A stretch of DNA of 64,000 bases from Minwuia thermotolerans (lineage in GTDB: Bacteria; Pseudomonadota; Alphaproteobacteria; Minwuiales; Minwuiaceae): positions 1-64,000 of the forward strand of contig NZ_PIGG01000014.1 in the NCBI RefSeq assembly GCF_002924445.1, written 5' to 3'. The notes under the pieces were generated by a model. It was not told where the DNA came from and did not search any database. It saw nothing but the letters and a program-made list of their open reading frames with translations. Below are positions 37,151-45,166 of the stretch, piece by piece; the stretch's first letter is position 1, and every line of letters starts with the position of its first letter. Position numbers and translations under genes: made by a program.

Positions 37151-38257
37151 TCAGGCAGCCTCGCCGGAAAGGTAGGCGCTGACCGCGGGGGCTTCCACGT
37201 CACGGGTGACGAAGGCCTCGCCGATGCCGCGCACCAGTACGAATGTCAGACGGCCGTCGCGGACCTTCTTGTCCTGCGCCATGTGATGCAGCAGCCGTTC
37301 CGCTGGGACGCCGTCCAGACCCCGGTCGGCCGGGCGGACAGGCAGGCCGACGGCGGTGAAGTGGCGGCGCACGCGCTCGACATCCTGTCCGTTGCAGAGC
37401 CCGAGCCGCGCCGACAACTCGAAGGCCTGGACCATGCCGATGGCCACTGCCTCGCCGTGCAGGATGGTGCCGTCATAGCCGCCCTCGGCCTCCAGCGCGT
37501 GGCCGAAGGTGTGGCCGAGATTGAGCAATGCCCGCTCCCCGCTCTCGCGCTCGTCGGCGGCGACGATCCGGGCCTTGGCCTGGCAGCTCCGGGCCACGGC
37601 CTCGATCCGCGCCGCCCGGTCGCCCTCGATGAGGGCGGGACCGTTGACCTCCAGCCAGTCGAAGAATCCCCGGTCGCCCAGCAGGCCGTATTTCACCACC
37701 TCGGCGTAACCGGCCAGCACTTCGCGCCGCGGCAGCGTATCCAGCGCCGCGACGTCCGCCAGCACCAGGCGGGGCTGGTGAAAGGCGCCGATGAGGTTCT
37801 TGCCCTGGGGGACGTTGACGGCGGTCTTGCCGCCGACCGAGCTGTCGACCTGGGCCAGCAGCGTCGTCGGCGCCTGGATGAAATCGACTCCGCGACGCAG
37901 GATCGAAGCGGCGAAACCGGCCAGATCGCCGATGACGCCGCCGCCCAGGGCCAGGATCATGTCGTCGCGGCCGACGCGCCGGTCGATCAGGGCGCCGCAG
38001 AGATGCTCCAGTTCGGCGAAGGACTTGGTCGCCTCGCCCGGCGGCAGCACGATGGCGGCGGTCTCGATCCCGGACCGGACGCAGGATGCTTCGACCGTCC
38101 CCAGATGGGCGTCCGCGACATTCCGGTCGGTGACAATGACGACGCGCGGCCGGGACAGGACAGCCTTCATCGCGTCGCCGGCCGCGGCGAGCAGCCCGGC
38201 GCCGATGGCGATGTCATAGCTCCGGGCCCCGAGATCCACCCGCACGGTCCGGGTCAT
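37151..38257 (-). CDS. aroB: 3-Dehydroquinate synthase (AroB)
   Basis: 368 residues, the usual length. GGGVIGDLAGFAAS and RGVDFIQAPTTLLAQVDSSVGGKTAVN carry the NAD and substrate contacts, LGHTFGHALEAEGGYDGTILHGEAVAIGM the zinc His residues. It makes 3-dehydroquinate from DAHP, the second step of the shikimate pathway, in the cytoplasm. Its ATG overlaps the stop of aroK (ATGA), so the two are translationally coupled. Confidence 0.97.
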   Translation of the reverse strand: MTRTVRVDLGARSYDIAIGAGLLAAAGDAMKAVLSRPRVVIVTDRNVADAHLGTVEASCVRSGIETAAIVLPPGEATKSFAELEHLCGALIDRRVGRDDMILALGGGVIGDLAGFAASILRRGVDFIQAPTTLLAQVDSSVGGKTAVNVPQGKNLIGAFHQPRLVLADVAALDTLPRREVLAGYAEVVKYGLLGDRGFFDWLEVNGPALIEGDRAARIEAVARSCQAKARIVAADERESGERALLNLGHTFGHALEAEGGYDGTILHGEAVAIGMVQAFELSARLGLCNGQDVERVRRHFTAVGLPVRPADRGLDGVPAERLLHHMAQDKKVRDGRLTFVLVRGIGEAFVTRDVEAPAVSAYLSGEAA

Positions 38258-38808
38258 GGCTGATCGGCTCCGATGACCTGCATGATTCGGTCGACCACCA
38301 GGTCATGGGCGTCGCCGCCGCTTTCCACGGTGAAATCCGCCTCGGCATAGACCGGGTAGCGCTCCTCCATCAGCCGGCCCAGCGTCTCGCGCGCGCTGCT
38401 CCCCTTCAGCAGCGGCCGGTCGGCGCGCCGCGCGCAACGCCGCACCAGCGTATCCAGATCCGCCTTGAGCCAGATCGAGCGGGCGCGGTCGCGAATCATC
38501 CGCCGGGTCTCAGGATGCATGAAGGCGCCGCCGCCGGTGGCGATGATGATGCCGTCCTGATCCAGCAGCCGCGCCAGCACGCGGCGTTCGCCATCGCGGA
38601 AATGCGCCTCGCCGAAGCGCTCGAAGATCTCCGGAATGGACATGCCGGCGGCGCGCTCGATCTCGTCGTCGGCGTCCACGAACCGCCGCGACAGCCGCTG
38701 CGCCAGGCGGCGGCCGACCGTGCTCTTGCCCGCGCCCATCAGTCCGACGAGCACCAGCGAAGGCTCCCGCGTCTGTTCCGGCATCGGCGCCGCGCCCGCA
38801 TTGGGCAT
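38254..38808 (-). CDS. aroK: Shikimate kinase (AroK)
   Basis: 184 residues from the ATG at 38808, which has AAGGAAG seven bases upstream; an in-frame ATG at 38892 has no such site. Walker A is GLMGAGKST (22-30), the substrate region FVDADDEIE and FGEAHFRDGE follows, then ATGGGAFMHPETR and the lid RADRPLL. It phosphorylates shikimate at the 3-position using ATP. It leads the aroK-aroB-corC unit. A palindrome at 38903-38919 lies upstream in the shared promoter region with the small plus-strand gene at 38983. Confidence 0.95.
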   Translation of the reverse strand: MPNAGAAPMPEQTREPSLVLVGLMGAGKSTVGRRLAQRLSRRFVDADDEIERAAGMSIPEIFERFGEAHFRDGERRVLARLLDQDGIIIATGGGAFMHPETRRMIRDRARSIWLKADLDTLVRRCARRADRPLLKGSSARETLGRLMEERYPVYAEADFTVESGGDAHDLVVDRIMQVIGADQP

Positions 38809-38902
38809 CGACAAGCTTCCTTTCTCCCGCCGGCCAGTGCGCGGATTTGAATGCGCCACACATGGCCGATAGACTTTTCGCGTCCGCTTCATATTCTACA
38901 GG

Positions 38903-38919
38903 TTGCCGTACGCCGGCAA
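38903..38919. promoter_or_regulatory. Palindrome TTGCCG-n5-CGGCAA in the aroK promoter region
   Basis: A perfect 6-base inverted repeat with a 5-base spacer, in the 174 bases between the divergent aroK and the small plus-strand gene. On the minus strand one arm could serve as a -35 (TTGCCG) with TAGAAT 15 bases on as a -10 for aroK, so the palindrome may be an operator. Evidence is by eye only. Confidence 0.35.
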
Positions 38920-38982
38920 TCTCGGACGGCGAGGCCGGACTGGTAAACCCGTTGTCGTAGCTCAGGGAAATTCCGCCGAACC

Positions 38983-39123
38983 ATGCGCCGCTTTCTACTC
39001 ATCATTGTCGTCCTTGTCGTGGCGCTTGTCGCCGGCGGCGCGATTTTCGTCGCGACCTGGGACATCCCGCCGCCCACCAAGGAAGTCCGCAAGGTGGTGC
39101 CCAATGACCGTTTCTCGCGCTAG
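38983..39123 (+). CDS. 46-residue single-pass membrane peptide overlapping the next gene
   Basis: MRRFLLIIVVLVVALVAGG, a membrane segment, is followed by IFVATWDIPPPTKEVRKVVPNDRFSR and a stop at 39121. The last 20 bases overlap the start of the following gene in another frame, so it is translationally linked to it. The tail WDIPPPTK...VPNDRF resembles, to my memory, small conserved alphaproteobacterial proteins that precede similar secreted proteins near xerD; that is recall, not a search. The ribosome site is weak (AGGGA about 15 bases upstream). Confidence 0.68.
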   Translation: MRRFLLIIVVLVVALVAGGAIFVATWDIPPPTKEVRKVVPNDRFSR

Positions 39124-40786
39124 GGCCGGCCTCGGCCTGGCCGCCGCCGCGGCCATCCTGCTGGCCGTCGCCGGTGCAGCCGCGCAGAACCCCCCACGCA
39201 GCCTGGTGCCGGACGCCGCCCCGTCGGAGCGTCCCGGCCCCGTCAGGGAGTCGGACGTCCGCGTCGACCGCCTGGAGGCGCCCGGACGCGCGTCCGTCGG
39301 GCTGCTTGGCCCCGGCGAAAGCGGCCTGCCGGAGGATCTCTGGAACGGCGCCGACCGCGCAACCGTTGCGGCGCTGCTGCGCCGCCTGCCGCCCTATTAC
39401 CGCTCGGCCACAGCCCGGGATCTGGCGCGGCGGCTTCTGCTGTCGACGGGCCGCATGCCGGCTGGCGGGATATCCGACGCGGAACTGCTGGCCCTCAGAA
39501 TGGAGCGTTTGCTGACCATGGGCCAGGCGCAGAGCGTCGTGGCCCTGGCCGAGGCGGCCGGCGGCGGCATCTCCGAGCCGGAGGTGGCGGAAATTCTGGC
39601 GGAAGCGCAGTTCGCACTGGGCGAGGTCGACAGCGCCTGCGACACCGTTCAGGTGGCCGTCCGCGCCGGCGGCAGCGGTTACTGGCAGCGGGCTTCCGTC
39701 TTCTGCGACTTGCGGGCCGACCGCCGCGCCGACGCGGAACTGATGCGTTCGCTGATCGCCGAGTCCGGCGACCCGGACACAATCTTCCGCGACCTGGCCG
39801 ACGCCGTCGCCGACGAGACCCCCGTCACCGTCGAGGCTGACCCGTCGATGCGGGCGCTGCATCTGGCGATGCTGCAGGCCGCGCCCTCGGCAACCCTGAC
39901 CCGGGCCGAGAACCTGCCCCCCTATCTGGCCGCCATCGTCGCGTCGGGCTCCGGACACGATCCGGCAACGCGGATTGCAGCCGGCGAACGCGCGGTCGCC
40001 CAAGCGGGGCTGGCGCCGTCTGTGGTGATGCTGGTCTACGACATGGAGGGCGCCGCCGATTCGCCCAGCCCCTATCGCGAGCCCGTGGTCTCGGCGATGG
40101 TCACGCAGGAGACGGCGGGCCGCGCCGAGGCGCTGAACGAGCTCTGGAGCCGCGCCGCCAAATCCGGCGACCACGACCTGGCCGCCGGCTACGCTCAGGG
40201 CATTCTCCAGCGCCTGGAGCCCGGTTCGGCCGTCGCCTTCCTGGCGCCGGCGGCGATCCGCATGTCGCTGCTGAACGGCGGCTACGAGCGCGCCGAAGCC
40301 TGGATGCGCATCCTCGACCGCGGCGCCAGCAGCGGCGGCGGCGATCTGGTCCAGGCCAACACGGCTTTCCTCCCGCTGGCGCAGGTGGCCGGGCTGACCG
40401 GCACGGATACGCGCAAGCTGCGCGTATGGTGGTCGGTGACCACCGACCAGCCGCAAGGCAGGACGCGCGCGCTCAGGGTGCTGATGGCGCTGGACGCACT
40501 GGGCCGGCCGGCGGATGCGGACCTCTGGGCCGACCTCCTCGCCGGGGACATGCAAGCTGTCGCCGGCGTCGACGAACCGGCATTGTGGCGGCAACTCGTC
40601 ATGGCCTCGGGCAACGGCGCGACGGGCGTGGCCCTGCTGGCCGCGCTGGCGCTGACCGGAACCGACAGCGCCGGCGAACTGGATCCCGTCACCCTGTCGA
40701 CCATCACCGGCGTCCTGCGCCGCGCCGGTCTGCAGGCGGAAGCGCGGCAGTTGGCGATCGAGGCGGTCATTGCCCAGGGGGACTGA
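39104..40786 (+). CDS. Secreted helical-repeat protein, function unknown
   Basis: 560 residues from the ATG at 39104. A signal peptide (GLGLAAAAAILLAVAGAAAQ) is followed by a Pro-rich linker (about 25-60) and a long, almost wholly helical region rich in Ala, Leu and Glu, with stretches such as LLTMGQAQSVVALAEAAG and EVAEILAEAQFALGEVDSAC that suggest TPR or SEL1-like pairs of helices. No catalytic motif is seen. It ends inside the start of xerD (17-base overlap). Similar large secreted proteins sit before xerD in related bacteria, but I do not know a function. An upstream open frame to 38903 has no support. Confidence 0.72.
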   Translation: MTVSRARAGLGLAAAAAILLAVAGAAAQNPPRSLVPDAAPSERPGPVRESDVRVDRLEAPGRASVGLLGPGESGLPEDLWNGADRATVAALLRRLPPYYRSATARDLARRLLLSTGRMPAGGISDAELLALRMERLLTMGQAQSVVALAEAAGGGISEPEVAEILAEAQFALGEVDSACDTVQVAVRAGGSGYWQRASVFCDLRADRRADAELMRSLIAESGDPDTIFRDLADAVADETPVTVEADPSMRALHLAMLQAAPSATLTRAENLPPYLAAIVASGSGHDPATRIAAGERAVAQAGLAPSVVMLVYDMEGAADSPSPYREPVVSAMVTQETAGRAEALNELWSRAAKSGDHDLAAGYAQGILQRLEPGSAVAFLAPAAIRMSLLNGGYERAEAWMRILDRGASSGGGDLVQANTAFLPLAQVAGLTGTDTRKLRVWWSVTTDQPQGRTRALRVLMALDALGRPADADLWADLLAGDMQAVAGVDEPALWRQLVMASGNGATGVALLAALALTGTDSAGELDPVTLSTITGVLRRAGLQAEARQLAIEAVIAQGD

Positions 40787-41708
40787 CCTCCCTGCGCCGC
40801 GGCCGGACGATGCCCGGCTGATCGAGTTGTTTCTCGACATGATGACGGCCGAGCGCAACGCCGCAGCCAATACCATCGCCGCCTACCGCCGCGATCTGGA
40901 CGGGCTCGCCGGCTGGCTCGCCGGGCGCGGACGCGCCATCGCGGACGCGGACACGGAGGCGCTCCGGGCCTGGCTCGGTCATCTCTCGCGTCAGGGTCTG
41001 GCGGCGGCGACCCAGGCCCGCCGCACCTCCTCGGCGCGCCGGCTCTACGCCTTCCTGCTGGCCGAGGGGCTGCGGGCCGACAATCCGGCCCTTGCCCTCG
41101 ACGCGCCGAAGCGCGGCCGGTCCCTGCCGAAGACGCTCTCGGTGGAGGAGATCGGCCGGCTGATCGCGGCGGCGCGCGCCCGGCGCGATCATCGCGGCGT
41201 GCGCCTGATCTGCCTGATCGAGATTCTCTACGCCGCCGGGCTGCGGGTCAGCGAACTGCTCACCCTGCCCCACCCGACGCTCAGCGGCGACGGCCGTTTC
41301 CTGATGGTGCGCGGCAAGGGCGGCAAGGAGCGGCTGGCGCCCATGAGCCCTGAGGCGCTGGCGGCGCTGGCGGATTATCTCGCGGTCCGTGCCCGCTTCC
41401 TGACGGGCGGACGGCCGTCGGACTGGCTGTTTCCGTCGCGCGGCGCGGCGGGCCACCTGACCCGTCAGCACTTCGCGCTGGAACTGAAGAAGCTGGCCGG
41501 GACGGCCGGCATCCGCCCGGCGCGCGTCTCGCCGCACGTCCTGCGCCATGCCTTCGCCAGCCACCTGCTGGCCGGCGGCGCGGACCTGCGCAGTCTCCAG
41601 AAGCTGCTGGGCCACGCCGACATCTCGACCACGCAGATCTATACACACGTGCAGGACGAGCGTCTGACGGACCTGGTTCGAGGCGCGCATCCGCTTGCCC
41701 GGCGCTGA
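40770..41708 (+). CDS. xerD: Tyrosine recombinase XerD
   Basis: 312 residues from a TTG at 40770 (GAGG six bases upstream, inside the previous gene). N-terminal SAM-like core (about 15-100) and catalytic domain with Arg159 (AAGLRVSELL), His256 and Arg259 (SPHVLRHAF), His282 (LLGHADIS) and nucleophile Tyr291 (TTQIYTHV). All catalytic residues are present. With XerC it resolves chromosome dimers at dif during division. No dif-like site was searched for. No ATG gives a full-length start, so the TTG is preferred. Confidence 0.93.
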   Translation: MPRGTDLPAPRPDDARLIELFLDMMTAERNAAANTIAAYRRDLDGLAGWLAGRGRAIADADTEALRAWLGHLSRQGLAAATQARRTSSARRLYAFLLAEGLRADNPALALDAPKRGRSLPKTLSVEEIGRLIAAARARRDHRGVRLICLIEILYAAGLRVSELLTLPHPTLSGDGRFLMVRGKGGKERLAPMSPEALAALADYLAVRARFLTGGRPSDWLFPSRGAAGHLTRQHFALELKKLAGTAGIRPARVSPHVLRHAFASHLLAGGADLRSLQKLLGHADISTTQIYTHVQDERLTDLVRGAHPLARR

Positions 41709-41753
41709 GCCACGGTCTATAGCCGGGAGAACTTTCTTCCAGGGGGAATTGCG

Positions 41754-42731
41754 ATGAGCTTCAAGATCGTCGAACAGACCACGCCGCGCCTGAATCGCTG
41801 CGAGCTTTCCGTGCCCGGCTCCTCGCCGCAGATGTTCGAAAAAGCCGCAAAGTCAGATGCCGACGTCATCTTTCTCGACCTGGAGGACGCGGTCGCGCCC
41901 GATGACAAGCCGCAGGCGCGCAAGAACATCATCGAGGGACTCAACGACATCGACTGGGGCAACAAGACGATGTCGCTGCGCATCAACGGCCTCGACACCC
42001 ATTACATGTACCGCGATGTCGTCGACGTGCTGGAGCAGACCGGCGAGCGGCTCGACCTGATCATGATCCCGAAGGCCGGCACAGCGGCCGACATCTACGC
42101 CGTCGACATGCTGGTCACCCAGATCGAGGCCGCCAAGGGCCGCAAGAAGCGCATCGGCTTCGAGATGATCATCGAGACCGCGCTGGGCATGGCCAATGTC
42201 GACGAGATCGCCGCCGCCAGCCCGCGCAACGAATCGCTGCACTTCGGCGTCGCCGACTACGCCGCCTCGACCAAGGCGCGCACCACTTCCATCGGCGGCC
42301 CGAACCCGAACTATGGCGTGCTGACCGACGCCGACGACGCCGGCAAGCGCGACTATCACTGGGGCGACATGTGGCACTACGCCATCGCCCGCATGGTGGT
42401 CGCCGCCCGCGCCAACGGCCTCCGGCCGATCGACGGTCCCTTCGGCGACTTCTCCGATCCGGACGGCTATCGCGCCCAGGCGCAGCGCGCCGCGATCCTG
42501 GGCTGCGAGGGCAAGTGGGCGATCCATCCCAAGCAGATCGCCATCGCCAACGAGGTCTTCACCCCGTCCGAGAAGGAAGTCGAGAAGGCCCGGCGCATCC
42601 TCGCCGCCATGGAGCAGGCCCAGAAGGAAGGCCGCGGCGCCGTGGCGCTCGACGGCAGGCTGATCGACATCGCCTCGATCAAGCAGGCCGAGGCCATGGT
42701 CAAGCAGGCGGAGCTGATCTCCGGCGGCTGA
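41754..42731 (+). CDS. mcl: L-malyl-CoA/beta-methylmalyl-CoA lyase (HpcH/HpaI citrate-lyase family)
   Basis: 325 residues with AGGGGGAA as ribosome site. DVIFLDLEDAVAPDDKPQAR carries the metal-binding Glu/Asp, and FEMIIETALGMANVDEIAAAS and GVADYAASTKARTTSIGGPNPNY are characteristic of the Rhodobacter Mcl1 type. It splits malyl-CoA into acetyl-CoA and glyoxylate, or methylmalyl-CoA into propionyl-CoA and glyoxylate. It is part of the ethylmalonyl-CoA pathway or serine cycle. No other gene of those routes lies nearby. A citramalyl-CoA-type specificity cannot be excluded from sequence. Confidence 0.88.
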   Translation: MSFKIVEQTTPRLNRCELSVPGSSPQMFEKAAKSDADVIFLDLEDAVAPDDKPQARKNIIEGLNDIDWGNKTMSLRINGLDTHYMYRDVVDVLEQTGERLDLIMIPKAGTAADIYAVDMLVTQIEAAKGRKKRIGFEMIIETALGMANVDEIAAASPRNESLHFGVADYAASTKARTTSIGGPNPNYGVLTDADDAGKRDYHWGDMWHYAIARMVVAARANGLRPIDGPFGDFSDPDGYRAQAQRAAILGCEGKWAIHPKQIAIANEVFTPSEKEVEKARRILAAMEQAQKEGRGAVALDGRLIDIASIKQAEAMVKQAELISGG

Positions 42732-42766
42732 CGGCCGCCGGAACTCGAGACGATCCCCATCCCTTT

Positions 42767-42823
42767 CCCTCCCCCCTTGCCAAGGGGGAGGGTGGATCCG
42801 CGCAGCTGATCCGGGTGGGGGAT
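42767..42823. repeat. Dispersed-repeat-like double stem-loop
   Basis: CCCTCCCCCCTT and AAGGGGGAGGG form one near-perfect stem (42767-42792), then GGATC and GATCC a second (42794-42812), ending GGTGGGGG. This composite (C-run, G-run, GATCC arms) is typical of short interspersed palindromes seen between genes in Rhodospirillales-like genomes. It lies between the convergent ends of mcl and ggt. No full second copy is in the window. Confidence 0.5.
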
Positions 42824-42860
42824 TTTCGCTTTCAGAGGATCGGCGTACCCGCGGCGCACC

Positions 42861-44537
42861 CTACTCCGTGCCCAGCACGACGCCCTCGCGGCGGGGATCG
42901 GCGCCGCCGCGCCAGGCCCCCTCTACCTGCTCGATGCCGTGCAGGCCGCTGTTGAGGCCGCGCACGTTCACCACGTGGCCCATGGCCTCCAACGCGCGCC
43001 GCATGTCTTCGACCTCGGCCACATCTTCCAGGTCGGTCGCCCCATTGCGGTTGACGAAGTTGGGCAGGTCGATTGCCTGCTGCACCGTCAGGCCAAGATC
43101 GAGCACGCCGATCAGGGTCCGGGCCACATAGCCGATGATGCGGCTGCCGCCCGGCGAGCCGATGGCCAGGCGGAAGCCGCCTTCCCGATCCAGCACGATG
43201 GTCGGCGACATGGAGCTGCGCGGGCGTTTGCCGGGCTCGACGCGGTTGGCGACGGCCAGCCCGTCCGCGTCCTCGGGCGCAAAGGAGAAATCCGTGAGCT
43301 GGTTGTTGAGCAGGAAGCCGCGCACGAATATCCGCGATCCGAAGGCGTTCTCCACCGACGACGTCATCGAAACCACGTTGCCCGCCGCGTCCGCGATGAC
43401 GAAGTGCGTCGTCGCCGGCTGCGTCAGATCATCGCCGTCGCGCAACCCCCGCTGCCGGGGCAGGCCGGGAGCCGCGTCGCCCGAAGCCACCGTCACATCG
43501 ATCTCCGCGGCGCGGCGGGCGAGGTAGTCGGGATCGAGCAGTTCGGCCACGGGAACATCGACGAAATCGCTGTCGGCCAGGAACCGGGCGCGGTCGGCAT
43601 AGGCGCGCTTCTCCGCCTCGGCGACCAGGTGGACCAGCACCGGCGCTGGTCCGGCGCTGCCCAGGTCGAATCGGCTGAGCATGCCGAGGATCTGCGCCAC
43701 CGCGACGCCGCCCGAGGTCGGCGGCGGCATGCCGCAGACCCGATGCGCGCGGTATGGCATGCAGACCGGCGGCCGCCGTTTCGCCGCGTAGCCCGCCAGA
43801 TCCGCTTCGCTCAACAGCCCCGGATTGTCCGCATGGCCACGAACCGCGGCGACGATGTCGGCGGCGACCGGGCCTTCGTGCAGGGCGTCGGCCCCGCCCT
43901 CGGCGACAAGTGACAGCGTCTCGGCCAGCGCCGGGTTCCGCAGTACGTGGCCGACGGGCCAGGCCGCGCCGTCTGCATCGTAGAAGTACGGCGCCGCGGT
44001 CGGCGAGGCCTTGAGGTAGCGGTCGCGGTCCAGCAGGTAGTGCAGCCTGGGCGTCACTTCGAAACCGTCGCGCGACAGGCGGATGGCGTCTTCGAACAGC
44101 CGCGCCCATTCGAGCCTGCCGTGATCCGCGTGCGCCAGCTCGAGCATGCGCAGCACGCCGGGGGCGCCGACCGAGCGGCCGCCGACCACCGCCTCGAAGA
44201 AGTCCAGCGGCGTGCCGTCGTCGTTCAGGAAAAGGGCCGCCGTGGCGGCCGCCGGCGCCGTTTCGCGGCCGTCATAGGCCTCCAGCCGGCCGCTTTCGGC
44301 GCGCCAGTGCAGCATGAAGGCGCCGCCGCCGATGCCCGACGATTGCGGCTCGACCAGGGTCAGCACCGCCTGCACGGCGATCGCTGCATCCACCGCCGAG
44401 CCGCCGTCGCGCAGCACCGCCATGCCGGCTTCGGCAGCCAGCGGGTGCGCTGCAGCCACCATGGGCGGGCGCGTCTCCGCCCTGACCGATCCGAGGGCGG
44501 CCAGCAGGGCAACGGTGATTATCAGAATGCGGATCAT
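42861..44537 (-). CDS. ggt: Gamma-glutamyltransferase
   Basis: 558 residues from the ATG at 44537. A signal peptide (MIRILIITVALLAALGSVRA) is followed by VAAAHPLAAEAGMAVLRDGG and GIGGGAFMLHW of the large subunit. The autocatalytic Thr of the small subunit is in QPATTHFVIADAAG (near 372-377), and SMSPTIVLDREGGFRLAIGSPGG carries the substrate loop. It matures by self-cleavage and removes the gamma-glutamyl group of glutathione or glutamine in the periplasm. It is oriented after the 6S RNA gene and its terminator, so it needs its own promoter. Confidence 0.94.
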   Translation of the reverse strand: MIRILIITVALLAALGSVRAETRPPMVAAAHPLAAEAGMAVLRDGGSAVDAAIAVQAVLTLVEPQSSGIGGGAFMLHWRAESGRLEAYDGRETAPAAATAALFLNDDGTPLDFFEAVVGGRSVGAPGVLRMLELAHADHGRLEWARLFEDAIRLSRDGFEVTPRLHYLLDRDRYLKASPTAAPYFYDADGAAWPVGHVLRNPALAETLSLVAEGGADALHEGPVAADIVAAVRGHADNPGLLSEADLAGYAAKRRPPVCMPYRAHRVCGMPPPTSGGVAVAQILGMLSRFDLGSAGPAPVLVHLVAEAEKRAYADRARFLADSDFVDVPVAELLDPDYLARRAAEIDVTVASGDAAPGLPRQRGLRDGDDLTQPATTHFVIADAAGNVVSMTSSVENAFGSRIFVRGFLLNNQLTDFSFAPEDADGLAVANRVEPGKRPRSSMSPTIVLDREGGFRLAIGSPGGSRIIGYVARTLIGVLDLGLTVQQAIDLPNFVNRNGATDLEDVAEVEDMRRALEAMGHVVNVRGLNSGLHGIEQVEGAWRGGADPRREGVVLGTE

Positions 44538-44600
44538 GGCTCCCTCCACCGAATTCGCCGGCCGGATCCGGGCCAGGCGCAGGCTCGGCCGCCGCGGAGG

Positions 44601-44621
44601 GAAAAACCGAAGCAGATCGGT
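44601..44621 (-). terminator. Intrinsic terminator after the 6S RNA gene
   Basis: On the minus strand ACCGA and TCGGT form a 5-base-pair stem with a 6-base loop, followed by five T (44606-44602). An alternative pairing of CCGAA and TTCGG uses the same place. It directly follows the predicted 3' end of the 6S RNA. Confidence 0.6.
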
Positions 44622-44796
44622 TCGGGCGGCCCCGCGAAAGCCGTCGACATATGCAAGCACCTCTGTGGCCTGGCTAACCAGGTGGGCGCCGTTGTGTCCG
44701 GGACCACGGCCCCGGACAGTGACAGCTCCCTAGAGGACTTCATTGGCCCAGGGGCTTCGCTGGTCTGACGAACCCCGCAGTGGTCCGCCCGAGCCG
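44619..44796 (-). ncRNA. ssrS: 6S RNA (regulator of RNA polymerase)
   Basis: About 178 bases that fold into the 6S plan. Outer stem: TCGGGCGG (44792-44785) with CCGCCCGA (44629-44622). Closing stem: GC-AAGC-CCT with AGG-GCTT-GC. Then a large central bubble holds the small hairpin CCTGG-TTAG-CCAGG on its 3' side, as known in 6S RNAs. Above it GCTGT pairs with ACGGC, and the apical hairpin is GTCCGGG with CCCGGAC. A possible -10 TACATT (44804-44799) precedes the 5' end. The gene lies just downstream of zapA, the conserved location of ssrS. It binds the housekeeping RNA polymerase by mimicking an open promoter. Ends are estimated from pairing. Confidence 0.8.
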
Positions 44797-44832
44797 CCAA
44801 TGTAGTGCGAATCGCGGAAAGTGCGAGTGCTC

Positions 44833-45162
44833 TCAGCCGGTGGAGGAAAAAGATTCCATGCGCTCGGCCAGCGCCTCCAGCCGATCCGCGATCTCCCGGG
44901 CCCGGCCGTCATTCGCTTCGCCGTCCGATCCGCCGCCGGCGCGCGCGGCGTCCAGTTCCTCATAGGCGGTCGCGAGTTCGTCGGCGATCATCAGCGCTGT
45001 CATCATCATCAGCCGCGCGTCCGGCACCTTCATCCCGCCGTCGACCAGTTCCGTGGCGCGCTTGTCGACGAAGGCGGCGAGTTGACGGACGCGATCCTCC
45101 TCACCCTCGCCACAGCCGATGACATGGTCCCGGCCGTTGATGGAAACGGTCACGTGCGGCAT
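44833..45162 (-). CDS. zapA: Cell division protein ZapA
   Basis: 109 residues. The start VTVSINGRDHVIGCGEGEEDRVRQLAAFVD is the ZapA beta-hairpin and first helix, DARLMMMTALMIADEL the conserved second part, and a coiled coil with a short tail (IADRLEALAERME) ends the protein. It binds FtsZ and bundles filaments at midcell. It is 4 bases downstream of a small coiled-coil gene and is followed by the 6S RNA gene, a conserved order. Confidence 0.92.
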   Translation of the reverse strand: MPHVTVSINGRDHVIGCGEGEEDRVRQLAAFVDKRATELVDGGMKVPDARLMMMTALMIADELATAYEELDAARAGGGSDGEANDGRAREIADRLEALAERMESFSSTG

Positions 45163-45166
45163 CGGC

